64,000 bases of DNA from G963668655 sp963668655 (GTDB taxonomy: Bacteria > Myxococcota_A > SURF-8). Positions 23,582 to 31,280 of the stretch are shown here, one piece after another (the stretch's first letter is position 1; every line of letters starts with the position of its first letter). The translations under genes were made by a program, and so were the position numbers. Under the pieces are notes generated by a model, which ran no database searches, was not told the origin of the DNA, and was given only the letters and a program-made list of their open reading frames with translations. Location of the stretch: positions 1,426,001 through 1,490,000 of the forward strand of contig CAXXPQ010000002.1 in NCBI GenBank assembly GCA_963668655.2. Direction: 5' to 3'.

Positions 23582-24196
23582 TTATCGTTCCGCCGTTTCG
23601 GCTTCTTCTTCGGGCTGGGCTTCCTCGTCGGCATCGCCATCGGCATCCGCCTCGGCTTCGGCGTCCGCCTCGGCTTCGACTTCCGCATCCGTATCGCCGT
23701 CAACTTCGGCGTCCGTATCGCCGTCAACCGCATCGTCCGTGTCGCCATCAACCGCAGTGTCCGCGTCACCGTCCGGGATCGAGCCGCCGGGGATGCAGAG
23801 ATGTTCCCGGCAGACGAAATTCCCGCCGAAGCCCGCGCATTCCTCGTCCGTCCGGCAGGATCCGGAGCAGAAGGAAATCTCGCTGTTGTTGGGCGCGTCC
23901 TTGTCGTCGAAGGTCATGGCGGTGGTGCAGGTTCCGCTGGGAGCGCAATCGTCGTTCGTTTCGCAGCCGTGATAACATTTGTACTTGTAGCAGGCGTTGC
24001 CGTCTCCGCATTCCCAGTGAGCCGCGCTACGGCATTGGGCGACGCAATAGCCCGCCTCTCCGCAGACGCCTTCCTTGCAATCCGCGTCCGAGGCGCAGGA
24101 GCGATAGCCCATATCGTTATAGGACGGTTCATCGCAACCGAAAACGGCCAGGGCGGCGGAACAAACAAAAAGCAGCAAGATTAACCTGGAGATCAT
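23582..24196 (-). CDS. Cys-rich lipoprotein with an acidic Asp-Gly-Asp tail (first lipoprotein)
   Basis: 204 residues, the same length and layout as the next gene, so probably an ancient duplicate. The signal ends in VFGC (C21). Residues 34-134 carry about 16 cysteines in DC-x(n)-GxC modules, and residues 142-190 are a DGD/AEAD repeat tail ending in a Glu-rich stretch. GGGAGG precedes the ATG at 24196, which is preferred over an in-frame start 255 bases upstream inside the FadL-like gene. It lies 14 bases after the stop of the FadL-like gene, so it is in the same operon. Function unknown; perhaps a partner of the outer-membrane protein. Confidence 0.82.
   Translation of the reverse strand: MISRLILLLFVCSAALAVFGCDEPSYNDMGYRSCASDADCKEGVCGEAGYCVAQCRSAAHWECGDGNACYKYKCYHGCETNDDCAPSGTCTTAMTFDDKDAPNNSEISFCSGSCRTDEECAGFGGNFVCREHLCIPGGSIPDGDADTAVDGDTDDAVDGDTDAEVDGDTDAEVEAEADAEAEADADGDADEEAQPEEEAETAER
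23627..23773 (-). repeat. DNA encoding the Asp-Gly-Asp/Ala-Glu tail of the first lipoprotein
   Basis: Imperfect repeats of a GAC GGC GAT ACG GAC GCC-like unit encode residues 142-190. The repeat family is the same as at 22973-23092 but the units have diverged. Confidence 0.7.
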
Positions 24197-24210
24197 CGCT
24201 CGCCTCCCGC

Positions 24211-25776
24211 CTAGAATTCGTATTGGATGGACAGGTTCGTCACGATCAGCCAGCCCTCGACCGAGTAACCCGGGAAACCCGGATTGTTGGTCTGCAGACC
24301 GGCCGTCCACGGCACCAGAGACGGGTCGAAGGTGGTTCCCGTATCGTCCGGCATTTCGTCCCGGATCTGGTTCGGATCCTTGTGAGTGGTCCGATCCGCC
24401 ATCATCCAGAATTGGAATCCCAGCTTGGTGTAAAAGGGCAACGGGCCCCATTTGAAACTATGGCCCAGGGCCATGCACCAGACGTCGCTGTCCGCATAGT
24501 TGGTGCGGCCCTTCTGCGCCGGAACGGGGGTGGGATAGTACGATCCGCCCAGCTTGGCCTCAAACCATTTGTTGAAATAGGCATAGGAAATTCCGGCGTT
24601 GAACGATACGGTGTCGTGCCATTCGTAATCGCCGCCGTTCACCATCGTCGCGCCGATGTTGTTGGGTTCGTACACCGCCGAGTTCTGGGGGCTCTGGTTG
24701 TGCAGATCCCGATAATGACTCCAGTGGTTCCAGGTGACGGCCAGCTGTCCGGTCAGGCCGATCTCCTTCCACTTGGTTCCCATCGCCAGGGAAAGCTCCA
24801 TGGGTTCGTAGTCCAGCGCCATTTTGAATTTGGTTTTGGCGCGTTTCGGAACCGTGATGTTGTCGTCCACCTCCCCCGGGCCCATGTGATAGTTGTACAT
24901 GTACAGGTTTCCCGAACCGTCCACTTCCATGTACGACCAGTGTTTCCAGGTCAGACCGATGGCGAGCTGATCCAGGGGTTCGAACTGCATGCCCACGATG
25001 GGCCGCAGCTTGCCAGTCATCTGGGTGCCCATGTTGGTGAGCATGTAGCTCTGCACCTGTGGATCCGGGATGTACAGTTCCAGGTTGGCCACAACGGTGG
25101 CGGTGGCCTGCAACGAGACGCCCACGGACAGCCAGTCGGCGGCGGGCGGGGAATAGGAGATGCCGCCGAAGCCCGTCACCACCGGAGACCATTCGCCGAA
25201 ACGGGCGAAGTGGACCGTGTTGGAAAAATACTGCTCGCGTTCGTCGGCGTAGCTGGACTGGATGTCCACGCTGTCGATCAGCGGCAGGATGATCAGGCCG
25301 CCCAGGCGCAGACCCTTGACCTTTTCGAATCCAAGGGTTCCGCCCAGACCCAGAAAGGTGTTGAAATCATCCACGCTGTTGTTCTTGCGCGTCTTGACCA
25401 GTTCGATGGTGGGCAGCGGCCGGAACAGGTTCTTTCCGCTGGATTCCACCGCCATTTCGTCGAACATGGAAATGGCCAGATCGGCGTTTTTCGGCCGGTC
25501 CATGAGCTTGGCCTTCAAACCCGCCTTCATGAAAAAGACGCCCACCCCCATGACCTGCGGGAAGCGGGACATCAAGGCCGGATTGCTGGCCACGACGCCG
25601 TAGGAGGAACCGTAGGCCACGTCGCTGTTGGCGCCGGCCATGGTCCAGGTGTCGTAGCCGGTCTGGCGGAAGGGCGAGGCGAAAGCTCCGGAAGGAGTCA
25701 GCCACACTACGGAGAGTACGGCCGCGAGCAACAGTATCGCGCGGCCCCGGCAAACATGCGAGAGGAATCGTGACAT
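24211..25776 (-). CDS. FadL/OmpP1-like outer-membrane transport protein
   Basis: 521 residues. An N-terminal signal peptide (1-33, ending AFA) is followed by a region typical of FadL/TodX proteins, with AYGSSYGVVASNPALMSRF near residue 54 resembling the conserved NPA motif of the hatch. Many alternating hydrophobic/polar strands follow, and the protein ends in IQYEF with the terminal Phe expected for a beta-barrel. FadL-type channels import hydrophobic molecules such as fatty acids or aromatics. It is the first gene of a four-gene operon with three Cys-rich lipoproteins, behind a promoter overlapped by a perfect palindrome. The substrate is unknown. Confidence 0.82.
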   Translation of the reverse strand: MSRFLSHVCRGRAILLLAAVLSVVWLTPSGAFASPFRQTGYDTWTMAGANSDVAYGSSYGVVASNPALMSRFPQVMGVGVFFMKAGLKAKLMDRPKNADLAISMFDEMAVESSGKNLFRPLPTIELVKTRKNNSVDDFNTFLGLGGTLGFEKVKGLRLGGLIILPLIDSVDIQSSYADEREQYFSNTVHFARFGEWSPVVTGFGGISYSPPAADWLSVGVSLQATATVVANLELYIPDPQVQSYMLTNMGTQMTGKLRPIVGMQFEPLDQLAIGLTWKHWSYMEVDGSGNLYMYNYHMGPGEVDDNITVPKRAKTKFKMALDYEPMELSLAMGTKWKEIGLTGQLAVTWNHWSHYRDLHNQSPQNSAVYEPNNIGATMVNGGDYEWHDTVSFNAGISYAYFNKWFEAKLGGSYYPTPVPAQKGRTNYADSDVWCMALGHSFKWGPLPFYTKLGFQFWMMADRTTHKDPNQIRDEMPDDTGTTFDPSLVPWTAGLQTNNPGFPGYSVEGWLIVTNLSIQYEF

Positions 25777-25865
25777 GGAGTCTTCCCGTAATTCTCAGTT
25801 TGTACCCAATCGCTTCGGCTGGATTCGGAAGCCTTTTGCAAGGCCCCTGTTTGCACTCCGTGGAG

Positions 25866-25885
25866 ATACAATTTGAGAATTGTAT
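25866..25885. promoter_or_regulatory. Perfect palindrome ATACAATT-N4-AATTGTAT over the -10
   Basis: Two exact 8-base arms separated by TGAG. The right arm contains the predicted -10 of the FadL-like operon, so a dimeric repressor binding here would block initiation. Confidence 0.6.
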
Positions 25886-25907
25886 GGCATGAACGAAGAT
25901 TTCGCAA
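25879..25907 (-). promoter_or_regulatory. Predicted promoter of the FadL-like/Cys-rich lipoprotein operon (TTGCGA-N17-TACAAT)
   Basis: On the minus strand TTGCGA (25902-25907) and TACAAT (25879-25884) are exactly 17 bases apart, about 103 bases upstream of the ATG at 25776. Confidence 0.62.
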
Positions 25908-25974
25908 GTTTTTTACGAAAGCGATCCAAGCTAAGTGCTTGACATGGCTCAGAAATTAACGCGTCGCGTCGGAT

Positions 25975-26004
25975 TTGCCCGCCTGCGTCAAGCCGCCGGA
26001 TAAT
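25975..26004 (+). promoter_or_regulatory. Possible promoter of the 26072 gene (TTGCCC-N18-GATAAT)
   Basis: TTGCCC (25975-25980) and GATAAT (25999-26004) are 18 bases apart, 68 bases before the ATG. A TTGACA at 25939-25944 has no matching -10. Confidence 0.4.
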
Positions 26005-26071
26005 GCTTGTGCTTCCCTGGCGACTTGTGGTAGAAATGAGCGCTTCCACCCGCCCAAACCCGGAGGTAATC

Positions 26072-27760
26072 ATGGACGACCTGATGAAAATTTCGGACGA
26101 CGCCCGCCGAAAACGCCGGAACCGCATCCTGGCCGTGGTCCTGATCGCGTATTTCGCGGCCCTGTTCATTTACGCCATCAACATTCCCATGCGGCAGCCG
26201 CCGTTCTTCACCCAGGCGCTGGGTTACGACGAATACCCGGCCGGATCCCGCATGGCCATGCGTTTCTTCGCCATCGGCGGAAAAGACATGACCCCGCTTC
26301 CCAACCTGGAAGTGAAACTGGAACTGGTCAAACCCGCCAGCGGCGCGTCCTGGACCCTCTACCAGAGCCGTAGCGGAGCGGAAACCGGCCTGGAGGCGTA
26401 TTTCGAGATCCCGGCGTCCGTCCGCCCGGACGAATACCTGGCCCGGCTGACCACCCGCGTGGAAAACATGGGATTCGAGTTCAACGAGTATTCCTTTTCC
26501 GTTACGCCGAAGCCCACGGCGCGCATGGTGGACATCCACAAGCTGGACGAGAAACTGACCGAACCCATGCCGCCCCTGAAGATCGGCGGCTTCAAACCTC
26601 CGGTGGAACTGCGTTTTCTTTGCAACAACGGGCGCTTCGTCCAGAGCCTGAGAAACGATATCCTGGCCGTGGCCGAAAATCCGGAAAACGGCATGCCGGT
26701 CGAAGGGCTTGCCATTACGATGAGCCGCGGCGGCAAAGTCATCGCCAACCAGATCACCGACGGCATGGGCTACGCCCACCTCCCCTACTATCCCCATGAT
26801 CTCGGGGCCGAGCAGGTTCTGGTGGAAGTGACCGATCCGAAGGGAAAAGACACCTTCAAGCGCCAGATCGCCCTGAGACCGCCAGGCTCCCAGGTAGTGC
26901 TTCAGGCGCCCAAGGTGCTGCATAAGGCCGGAGAGCCCCTGCGCTTCAAGCTGGAAGCCCTGCGGCAGGGCCCCTGGTTCGTGGATCTGATCCACCGGGG
27001 AAACTGGCTGGACACGGAACGCACCACCGTGCAGGGAAGCGCTCCGTCCCTGGTCCAGCTCTCCCTTCCCCAGGAGTTGCGCGGGCCGGTGTTCGTTCAG
27101 GTGGCCTCCGACACCTCCAATCCCGGCACCAGTTTCGACGCCTTTTACGTTTACATCTACGATCCGAAGGACGCGGAACTGGACATGGAGGATCCGCGCT
27201 TCAAGAACGCGGAGCCGGACGATCCGAAGTGGGACGACATCCGCCTGGAAAAGCCCTTGAAAAAGCTCTGGGGATACGTCGGCGGCAACCCGAACTTTCC
27301 CCAGACTGCGGTGGAGCGCTGGCAGCGGAAGCTGAACGCCATGAGCGTCAACCAGCACGGCTACAAACCCATGGCGTTGGCCGAACAGATCCTGCGTGAA
27401 GTGCCGAAGGATTATCTGCTGCTTCCGGAACTGATAAACACCAAGGAAAAGCGCTTGGCCGACTTCAAAAAACAGCAGTCGGAGGAGCGGGACAACGTGA
27501 TCTGGCTTCTGGCTCTGTCCGGCCTGGTGGTCATCATGATGATCGTCATGCGCATCTATCGCGAGCTTCAGGTCCGCCAGCAGGAACAGGAAAAGCTGAA
27601 CGAGGAACGCAGCGAGGACGAGGAGGAAGGCGAGGATCACGGAATCACGGTGGGCGGAAAACACCTGACTCTGCTCGTCGTTCTTCTGGGAATCATCGCC
27701 GCCGGATACGGCATGATGCTGTATCTTCTGGCCACCATCGACTGGCACCTGGGACTGTAG
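26072..27760 (+). CDS. Membrane protein with large extracytoplasmic Ig/MG-like region
   Basis: 562 residues, family not recognised. A basic N-terminus precedes TM1 (about 18-36), then about 430 extracytoplasmic residues, then TM2 (about 475-497), an acidic cytoplasmic or linker segment (EERSEDEEEGEDHG) and TM3 (about 531-555). Within the extracytoplasmic part, residues about 205-265 (PVEGLAITMSRGGKVIANQITDGMGYA begins it; the PVEG...T...TDGMGYA pattern is key) resemble a carboxypeptidase-regulatory/MG beta-sandwich, and 280-380 resemble an alpha-2-macroglobulin MG2-like domain. No thioester motif is present. GGAGG precedes the ATG at 26072, preferred over 26003. It is divergent from the FadL-like operon. 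A role in envelope structure or protein display is only a guess. Confidence 0.75.
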   Translation: MDDLMKISDDARRKRRNRILAVVLIAYFAALFIYAINIPMRQPPFFTQALGYDEYPAGSRMAMRFFAIGGKDMTPLPNLEVKLELVKPASGASWTLYQSRSGAETGLEAYFEIPASVRPDEYLARLTTRVENMGFEFNEYSFSVTPKPTARMVDIHKLDEKLTEPMPPLKIGGFKPPVELRFLCNNGRFVQSLRNDILAVAENPENGMPVEGLAITMSRGGKVIANQITDGMGYAHLPYYPHDLGAEQVLVEVTDPKGKDTFKRQIALRPPGSQVVLQAPKVLHKAGEPLRFKLEALRQGPWFVDLIHRGNWLDTERTTVQGSAPSLVQLSLPQELRGPVFVQVASDTSNPGTSFDAFYVYIYDPKDAELDMEDPRFKNAEPDDPKWDDIRLEKPLKKLWGYVGGNPNFPQTAVERWQRKLNAMSVNQHGYKPMALAEQILREVPKDYLLLPELINTKEKRLADFKKQQSEERDNVIWLLALSGLVVIMMIVMRIYRELQVRQQEQEKLNEERSEDEEEGEDHGITVGGKHLTLLVVLLGIIAAGYGMMLYLLATIDWHLGL

Positions 27761-27785
27761 ATCGTCCGGGGATTCCGCGCCGCTC

Positions 27786-27814
27786 TTGACGGAACGACCG
27801 CGATCCGTTATAGA
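27786..27814 (+). promoter_or_regulatory. Predicted promoter of the 27857 lipoprotein (TTGACG-N17-TATAGA)
   Basis: TTGACG (27786-27791) and TATAGA (27809-27814) have ideal 17-base spacing, 43 bases before the ATG. Confidence 0.65.
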
Positions 27815-27856
27815 ATCGGCAAGGAGGGACATCCCGTTCACGAAAGAGAGGATTCC

Positions 27857-28888
27857 ATGCGACACGCGAATATCTGGATCGGACTTTCCCTGTTGGTTCT
27901 GGGCGCGCTTCTGGCCTTCGCGGCGTGCAGCGACTCCGGCGATTCGGACAGCGACGCGGACGGCGACGGCGTCGGGGACGCCTGCCAGGAAGACGCGGAC
28001 TGCGCCTCGGGCCAGGTCTGCGGCATCGAGGGAACCTGCGTGGCCTGCCAGCCCTGCCAGACCCGGAGCGACTGCGACGTGGAAGGCGGATACACCTGCG
28101 ACGCGGAGAGGGGCTGCTGCAAGCAGATCGAATGCAGCCGGGACGTGGACTGCGAAGCGCCGGAATACTGCATCGACAGCGTCTGCCGGGCGAAGCCCTG
28201 TACGGTCAATTCGGACTGCCGGGCGGATTCCGAGGTCTGCCTGAATGAAAAATGCGCCACGCGGGAATGCACCACCCATTCCGACTGCGCCAGCAAGCTC
28301 TGCGATCCCTCCACCTACCAGTGCAAAAGCTGCGAATCGGACATCGACTGTCCCTTCGACAACCAACTCTGCATCAGCGGGGTCTGCAAGACGGATCCCA
28401 CGGCGGACGGCGACAGCATGGGTCCGTTGCAGGGTTGCACGGAGTACGTGGAAGGCTGCATGTTCGACGTGCTGGACTGCTTCGACAAGATCAACCCCGC
28501 CGAAGCCTACGATTCCTGCGTGATTCAGAAGGACGAATACGACAATACGGTCTACCGCTTCGATTTCGGAGACGGAAGCTGGTGGAAGATGTTTATGTCC
28601 GGAACCTCGGTCCGCGAGTGGCAGGCCGGCGGCGTGGGCGGCTTCTGCTATAGGATCACCCTCGACACCATGACCGGCGTTTTCACCTATAAAACCCACG
28701 ACGACACCCTGCTGGGGTACGTACGGCCGGATCTGAACGGGGAATTCCTGGAAATCACCTGCCCGAACGGCACGAAGGAATGGTACGACGCCGACGAACT
28801 CTACGTGGACGACTGCCGCGGCTACCAGCGGTCCGGGATCTACACGCCGCCGCCGCCGGGGTTGGAAGGCTGCCGGGTCGAGGAATAG
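27857..28888 (+). CDS. Cys-rich lipoprotein with Asp-rich N-terminal segment
   Basis: 343 residues. The signal ends in FAAC (C24), followed by a short Asp/Ser/Gly stretch (residues 25-42). Residues 43-190 contain about 28 cysteines in repeated DC-x(n)-C-x(n)-C modules (DADCASGQVCGIEGTC is one unit). Residues 200-343 are a separate domain with few cysteines, rich in aromatic residues and ending in a PPPP segment. The Cys modules match those in the 21406-24196 lipoproteins, so these belong to one paralogous set. AGAGGA precedes the ATG and a good promoter lies 43 bases upstream. Function unknown; likely outer-membrane-anchored. Confidence 0.82.
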   Translation: MRHANIWIGLSLLVLGALLAFAACSDSGDSDSDADGDGVGDACQEDADCASGQVCGIEGTCVACQPCQTRSDCDVEGGYTCDAERGCCKQIECSRDVDCEAPEYCIDSVCRAKPCTVNSDCRADSEVCLNEKCATRECTTHSDCASKLCDPSTYQCKSCESDIDCPFDNQLCISGVCKTDPTADGDSMGPLQGCTEYVEGCMFDVLDCFDKINPAEAYDSCVIQKDEYDNTVYRFDFGDGSWWKMFMSGTSVREWQAGGVGGFCYRITLDTMTGVFTYKTHDDTLLGYVRPDLNGEFLEITCPNGTKEWYDADELYVDDCRGYQRSGIYTPPPPGLEGCRVEE

Positions 28889-28951
28889 GAGGGTTTTTCC
28901 GGAAACACCCCTGGGCGCACCGAAGGGCCTGGATATCTTGGGAAAAAGGAC

Positions 28952-28979
28952 TTTACAGGCCGGTGGAATGGGGTATACT
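28952..28979 (+). promoter_or_regulatory. Predicted promoter of the 29080 lipoprotein (TTTACA-N16-TATACT)
   Basis: TTTACA (28952-28957) and TATACT (28974-28979) are 16 bases apart, 100 bases before the ATG. Confidence 0.6.
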
Positions 28980-29079
28980 GTTTCTCGCAAATCCACCGGA
29001 CGATCCCGAAACAGAAGAACCGGTTTATTGAACCATCGAAACCTGGAAAAGCAATATTCGAAGGAGTGAGGGTGAAATC

Positions 29080-30177
29080 ATGAAACGAAAGCCTATCTTT
29101 ATGATGCTTCTGGTTGCCGTGCTGGCGGCGGTGTTCGCCTTTTCCGGCTGCGAGAAGTCCTACAAGCAGAAAAATACCGATGCGGTGGAAAAAACCGAAA
29201 AGGTCATGAAGGACAAGGCGGAAAAAGCCAAGAAAGAAAAGGAAAAATCGGCGGCCGAGAAAAAGGTGACGGGTGACGCGCTCTGCTTCGGAGCGGAAGA
29301 CGCCAACGCGCCGAAAGAGGCATTCGAGCTGGAAGGCAAAAAATACGAAATCGTCTCGAACTACCGCTTCAAAGCTCTCGACGGAGAAGCCGGAAAGCCC
29401 ATCGTCATCGGATTGTTGAGCGATATCAAGAACTTCATTCCGAAAAACATCGAGAACCTGGAAGGCTTTTACGCGGAATTCAAAAAGGCGGGCGTCCAGG
29501 CCGTGATCGTCACCGGCGACACCTCCGAGAAGTACGAGATGATTAAGCCGCTGTTCGATTTCCTGGCCAAAAAGAACCTGCCCACCTTCGTCATCATGGG
29601 CAACCGGGAAAAGAAAGAGGACTACGCCAAGGCCGCCGCCGAGGTGCATGCCGCAGCCAAGCACTTCGTGGACATGAACCGCATCCGCGTGGCCGAACTG
29701 GGCCCGGTAACGCTGGTTTCCCTGGCCGGTTACCACGACGCCAACTACATCCACAACCCGCCGGGCTGCAACTACGGCCCCAAGGAAATGGAAACGACCC
29801 AACGCCTGGCCGAGAAAGCCGCGACGCCCGTCATCCTGGTGATGCACGGACCGGCCAAGGGCGAGGGCAAGGACGCCCTGGATCTGGCCCAGGAAGCCGG
29901 AAACGTGGGCGATCCGCAGATCAATGCCTTGATCGCGCAGGCCAAGATCCCCTTCTCTGTTTGCGGCAACATCCACGAGGCGGGCGGCAAGGCCGTGGGC
30001 AAGGACTTCAAAACCCTGGTGGCCCAGGACACGCTCGTTACGAACCTCTACGTGAACACCGGACCGGCCGATTCCGATCCCTGGAACATGAACGACGGCA
30101 GCATCAGCAAGGGCATGGCCGGCATTCTGACCGTACAGGGAAAGCAGGCCCAGTACAAGATCATCAAAGCCAAGTAA
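29080..30177 (+). CDS. Lipoprotein with a degenerate metallophosphoesterase-like domain
   Basis: 365 residues. The signal ends in FSGC (C24) and is followed by a Lys/Glu-rich, coiled-coil-like linker (30-65). Residues 105-360 follow the calcineurin-like phosphoesterase pattern: LLSDIKN (115-117, where DxH is expected), VTGDTS (GD at 146-147), MGNREK (GNxE at 174-177, where GNH is expected), LVMHGP and a late CGNIHEAGG resembling the GHTH end. Because the first His and the GNH His are replaced, the binuclear metal site may be incomplete. AAGGAG precedes the ATG. It has its own promoter and terminator. It could be an enzyme with altered chemistry or a binding protein. Confidence 0.7.
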   Translation: MKRKPIFMMLLVAVLAAVFAFSGCEKSYKQKNTDAVEKTEKVMKDKAEKAKKEKEKSAAEKKVTGDALCFGAEDANAPKEAFELEGKKYEIVSNYRFKALDGEAGKPIVIGLLSDIKNFIPKNIENLEGFYAEFKKAGVQAVIVTGDTSEKYEMIKPLFDFLAKKNLPTFVIMGNREKKEDYAKAAAEVHAAAKHFVDMNRIRVAELGPVTLVSLAGYHDANYIHNPPGCNYGPKEMETTQRLAEKAATPVILVMHGPAKGEGKDALDLAQEAGNVGDPQINALIAQAKIPFSVCGNIHEAGGKAVGKDFKTLVAQDTLVTNLYVNTGPADSDPWNMNDGSISKGMAGILTVQGKQAQYKIIKAK

Positions 30178-30203
30178 GCAACTGAATTTCCCGGCCGAAA
30201 TAG

Positions 30204-30235
30204 AAAAACCCCGCCTTTCGAGGCGGGTTTTTTTT
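30204..30235 (+). terminator. Rho-independent terminator after the 29080 gene
   Basis: CCCGCCT and AGGCGGG (30210-30216, 30221-30227) pair around TTCG and are followed by eight T. A run of five A on the left would let it work on the other strand too. Confidence 0.92.
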
Positions 30236-30373
30236 ATGTTTTCTCAGCGGACTCCATTTCGGAAATCACGGGCTTCGGATGCCGGGAAATCCTGTTTCTC
30301 ATCTATTTCCGGAAAGATGGGATCCGGAGGATCGGAAAAATGAACACCGTCCAAAGCCGCTCCTGGAGGGAGG

Positions 30374-30387
30374 AGTCTATATAGACT
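30374..30387. promoter_or_regulatory. Perfect 14-base palindrome AGTCTATATAGACT
   Basis: It lies about 93 bases upstream of the 30480 gene in an otherwise featureless 240-base gap after the terminator. The central TATATA could serve as a -10; no clear -35 is seen at 17 bases. Operator role is inferred. Confidence 0.4.
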
Positions 30388-30479
30388 GGCGCAAACATGC
30401 CAAATGATGTTATCTTCAATCGACGACTCGCCCCACGTTTACAAACATTTCCTCCGGAAAACAATCGGAGATCGAGCCC

Positions 30480-31229
30480 ATGGAATCCGTATTGGAAAAA
30501 GCCGTGTCGTTTTTCGTGGACAATTTTCCTTCCACGACCTTGCTTTCTATCCTGGGGCCGCTGGGTCTGCTGTGGGCCTGGGCCTGCCTGTGGTTCGCGG
30601 GAAAACTGAAACGAGACAAAGGCTGGAAAACCGGCTATTCGCGAAAGACCTTCCATTTTCTGACGTTTTTCAGCGTGGCGATCTTGCAGGCCACGTTGGG
30701 AACGCCGGGCGTTTGTCTTTTCGGCGGCATGGCGAGCCTTGTGATTCTGTACAGTCTGATGAAAGGAGACGGAAATATCCTGTACGAGGCTCTGGCCCGG
30801 GAAAAAGACGCCCCCCATCGCACCTATTTCATCGTTGCGCCCTATTTCGCCACGCTGCTCGGCGGCCTGCTCGGCAACATGCTGTTTCACGAGGCCGCTC
30901 TGATGGGCTATCTGGCGGCGGGCGTGGGCGACGCGGCCGGCGAGGTGGTCGGCACCCGTTTCGGTCGGCATCAGTATAAAGTGAAAGGATGGCGCGGTGT
31001 GGAGGCCGTTCGTTCCTGGGAAGGCTCCGCCGGAGTTTTCCTGTTCTGTCTGCTCTCGCTTTCCCTCGGCGTTTGGCTCTCTCCCCAATTCGCCTTTACG
31101 CCGGGATACGTGCTCTTGCTTCCATCGATCGCCCTGGCCTGTACGGTCGCGGAGGCGATTTCTCCCCACGGCTGGGACAATTTCACCATGCAGATCATCC
31201 CCTCCGGACTGGCGCTGTGGCTGCTGTAA
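30480..31229 (+). CDS. Dolichol/phytol-kinase-like CTP-dependent membrane kinase
   Basis: 249 residues with about seven predicted helices. The pattern is that of the SEC59/VTE5/DGK1 family (and distantly of CDP-diglyceride synthetases): RKTFHFLTF after the first helix, GVGDAAGEVVGTRFG near residue 143 (the GD-A nucleotide-binding motif), and GSAGVFL near residue 183 replacing the usual KSxxGS. The end PHGWDNFTMQ resembles the Asn-containing C-terminal segment of VTE5-type proteins. These enzymes phosphorylate polyprenols, phytol or diacylglycerol at the membrane. The substrate here cannot be chosen from sequence. It is a single gene, convergent with ftsY. Confidence 0.72.
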   Translation: MESVLEKAVSFFVDNFPSTTLLSILGPLGLLWAWACLWFAGKLKRDKGWKTGYSRKTFHFLTFFSVAILQATLGTPGVCLFGGMASLVILYSLMKGDGNILYEALAREKDAPHRTYFIVAPYFATLLGGLLGNMLFHEAALMGYLAAGVGDAAGEVVGTRFGRHQYKVKGWRGVEAVRSWEGSAGVFLFCLLSLSLGVWLSPQFAFTPGYVLLLPSIALACTVAEAISPHGWDNFTMQIIPSGLALWLL

Positions 31230-31280
31230 TGAGCCGGGACGGCGATTGCTAAGCTTGCCGAAAAGCGGAAGAATGGAAAC

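Noticed and set aside
22973..23773. GC-rich periodic tracts as a possible CRISPR or tandem DNA repeat
   Set aside because: The repeats are degenerate and in frame with a coding sequence; there are no fixed repeat and spacer units.
23575..25773. 732-codon plus-strand frame with Arg-rich start
   Set aside because: The Arg/Pro/His-rich stretch is the antisense reading of the Asp-Gly-Asp coding repeats, not a gene.
25988..28996. 1002-codon minus-strand frame across the 26072 and 27857 genes
   Set aside because: Runs antisense through two genes with good starts and through their intergenic promoter; no protein motif seen.
30340..30384. 14-codon leader-peptide-like frame before the 30480 gene
   Set aside because: A GGAGGATCGGAAAA stretch precedes an ATG, but the codons show no regulatory amino-acid run and no attenuator hairpin follows.
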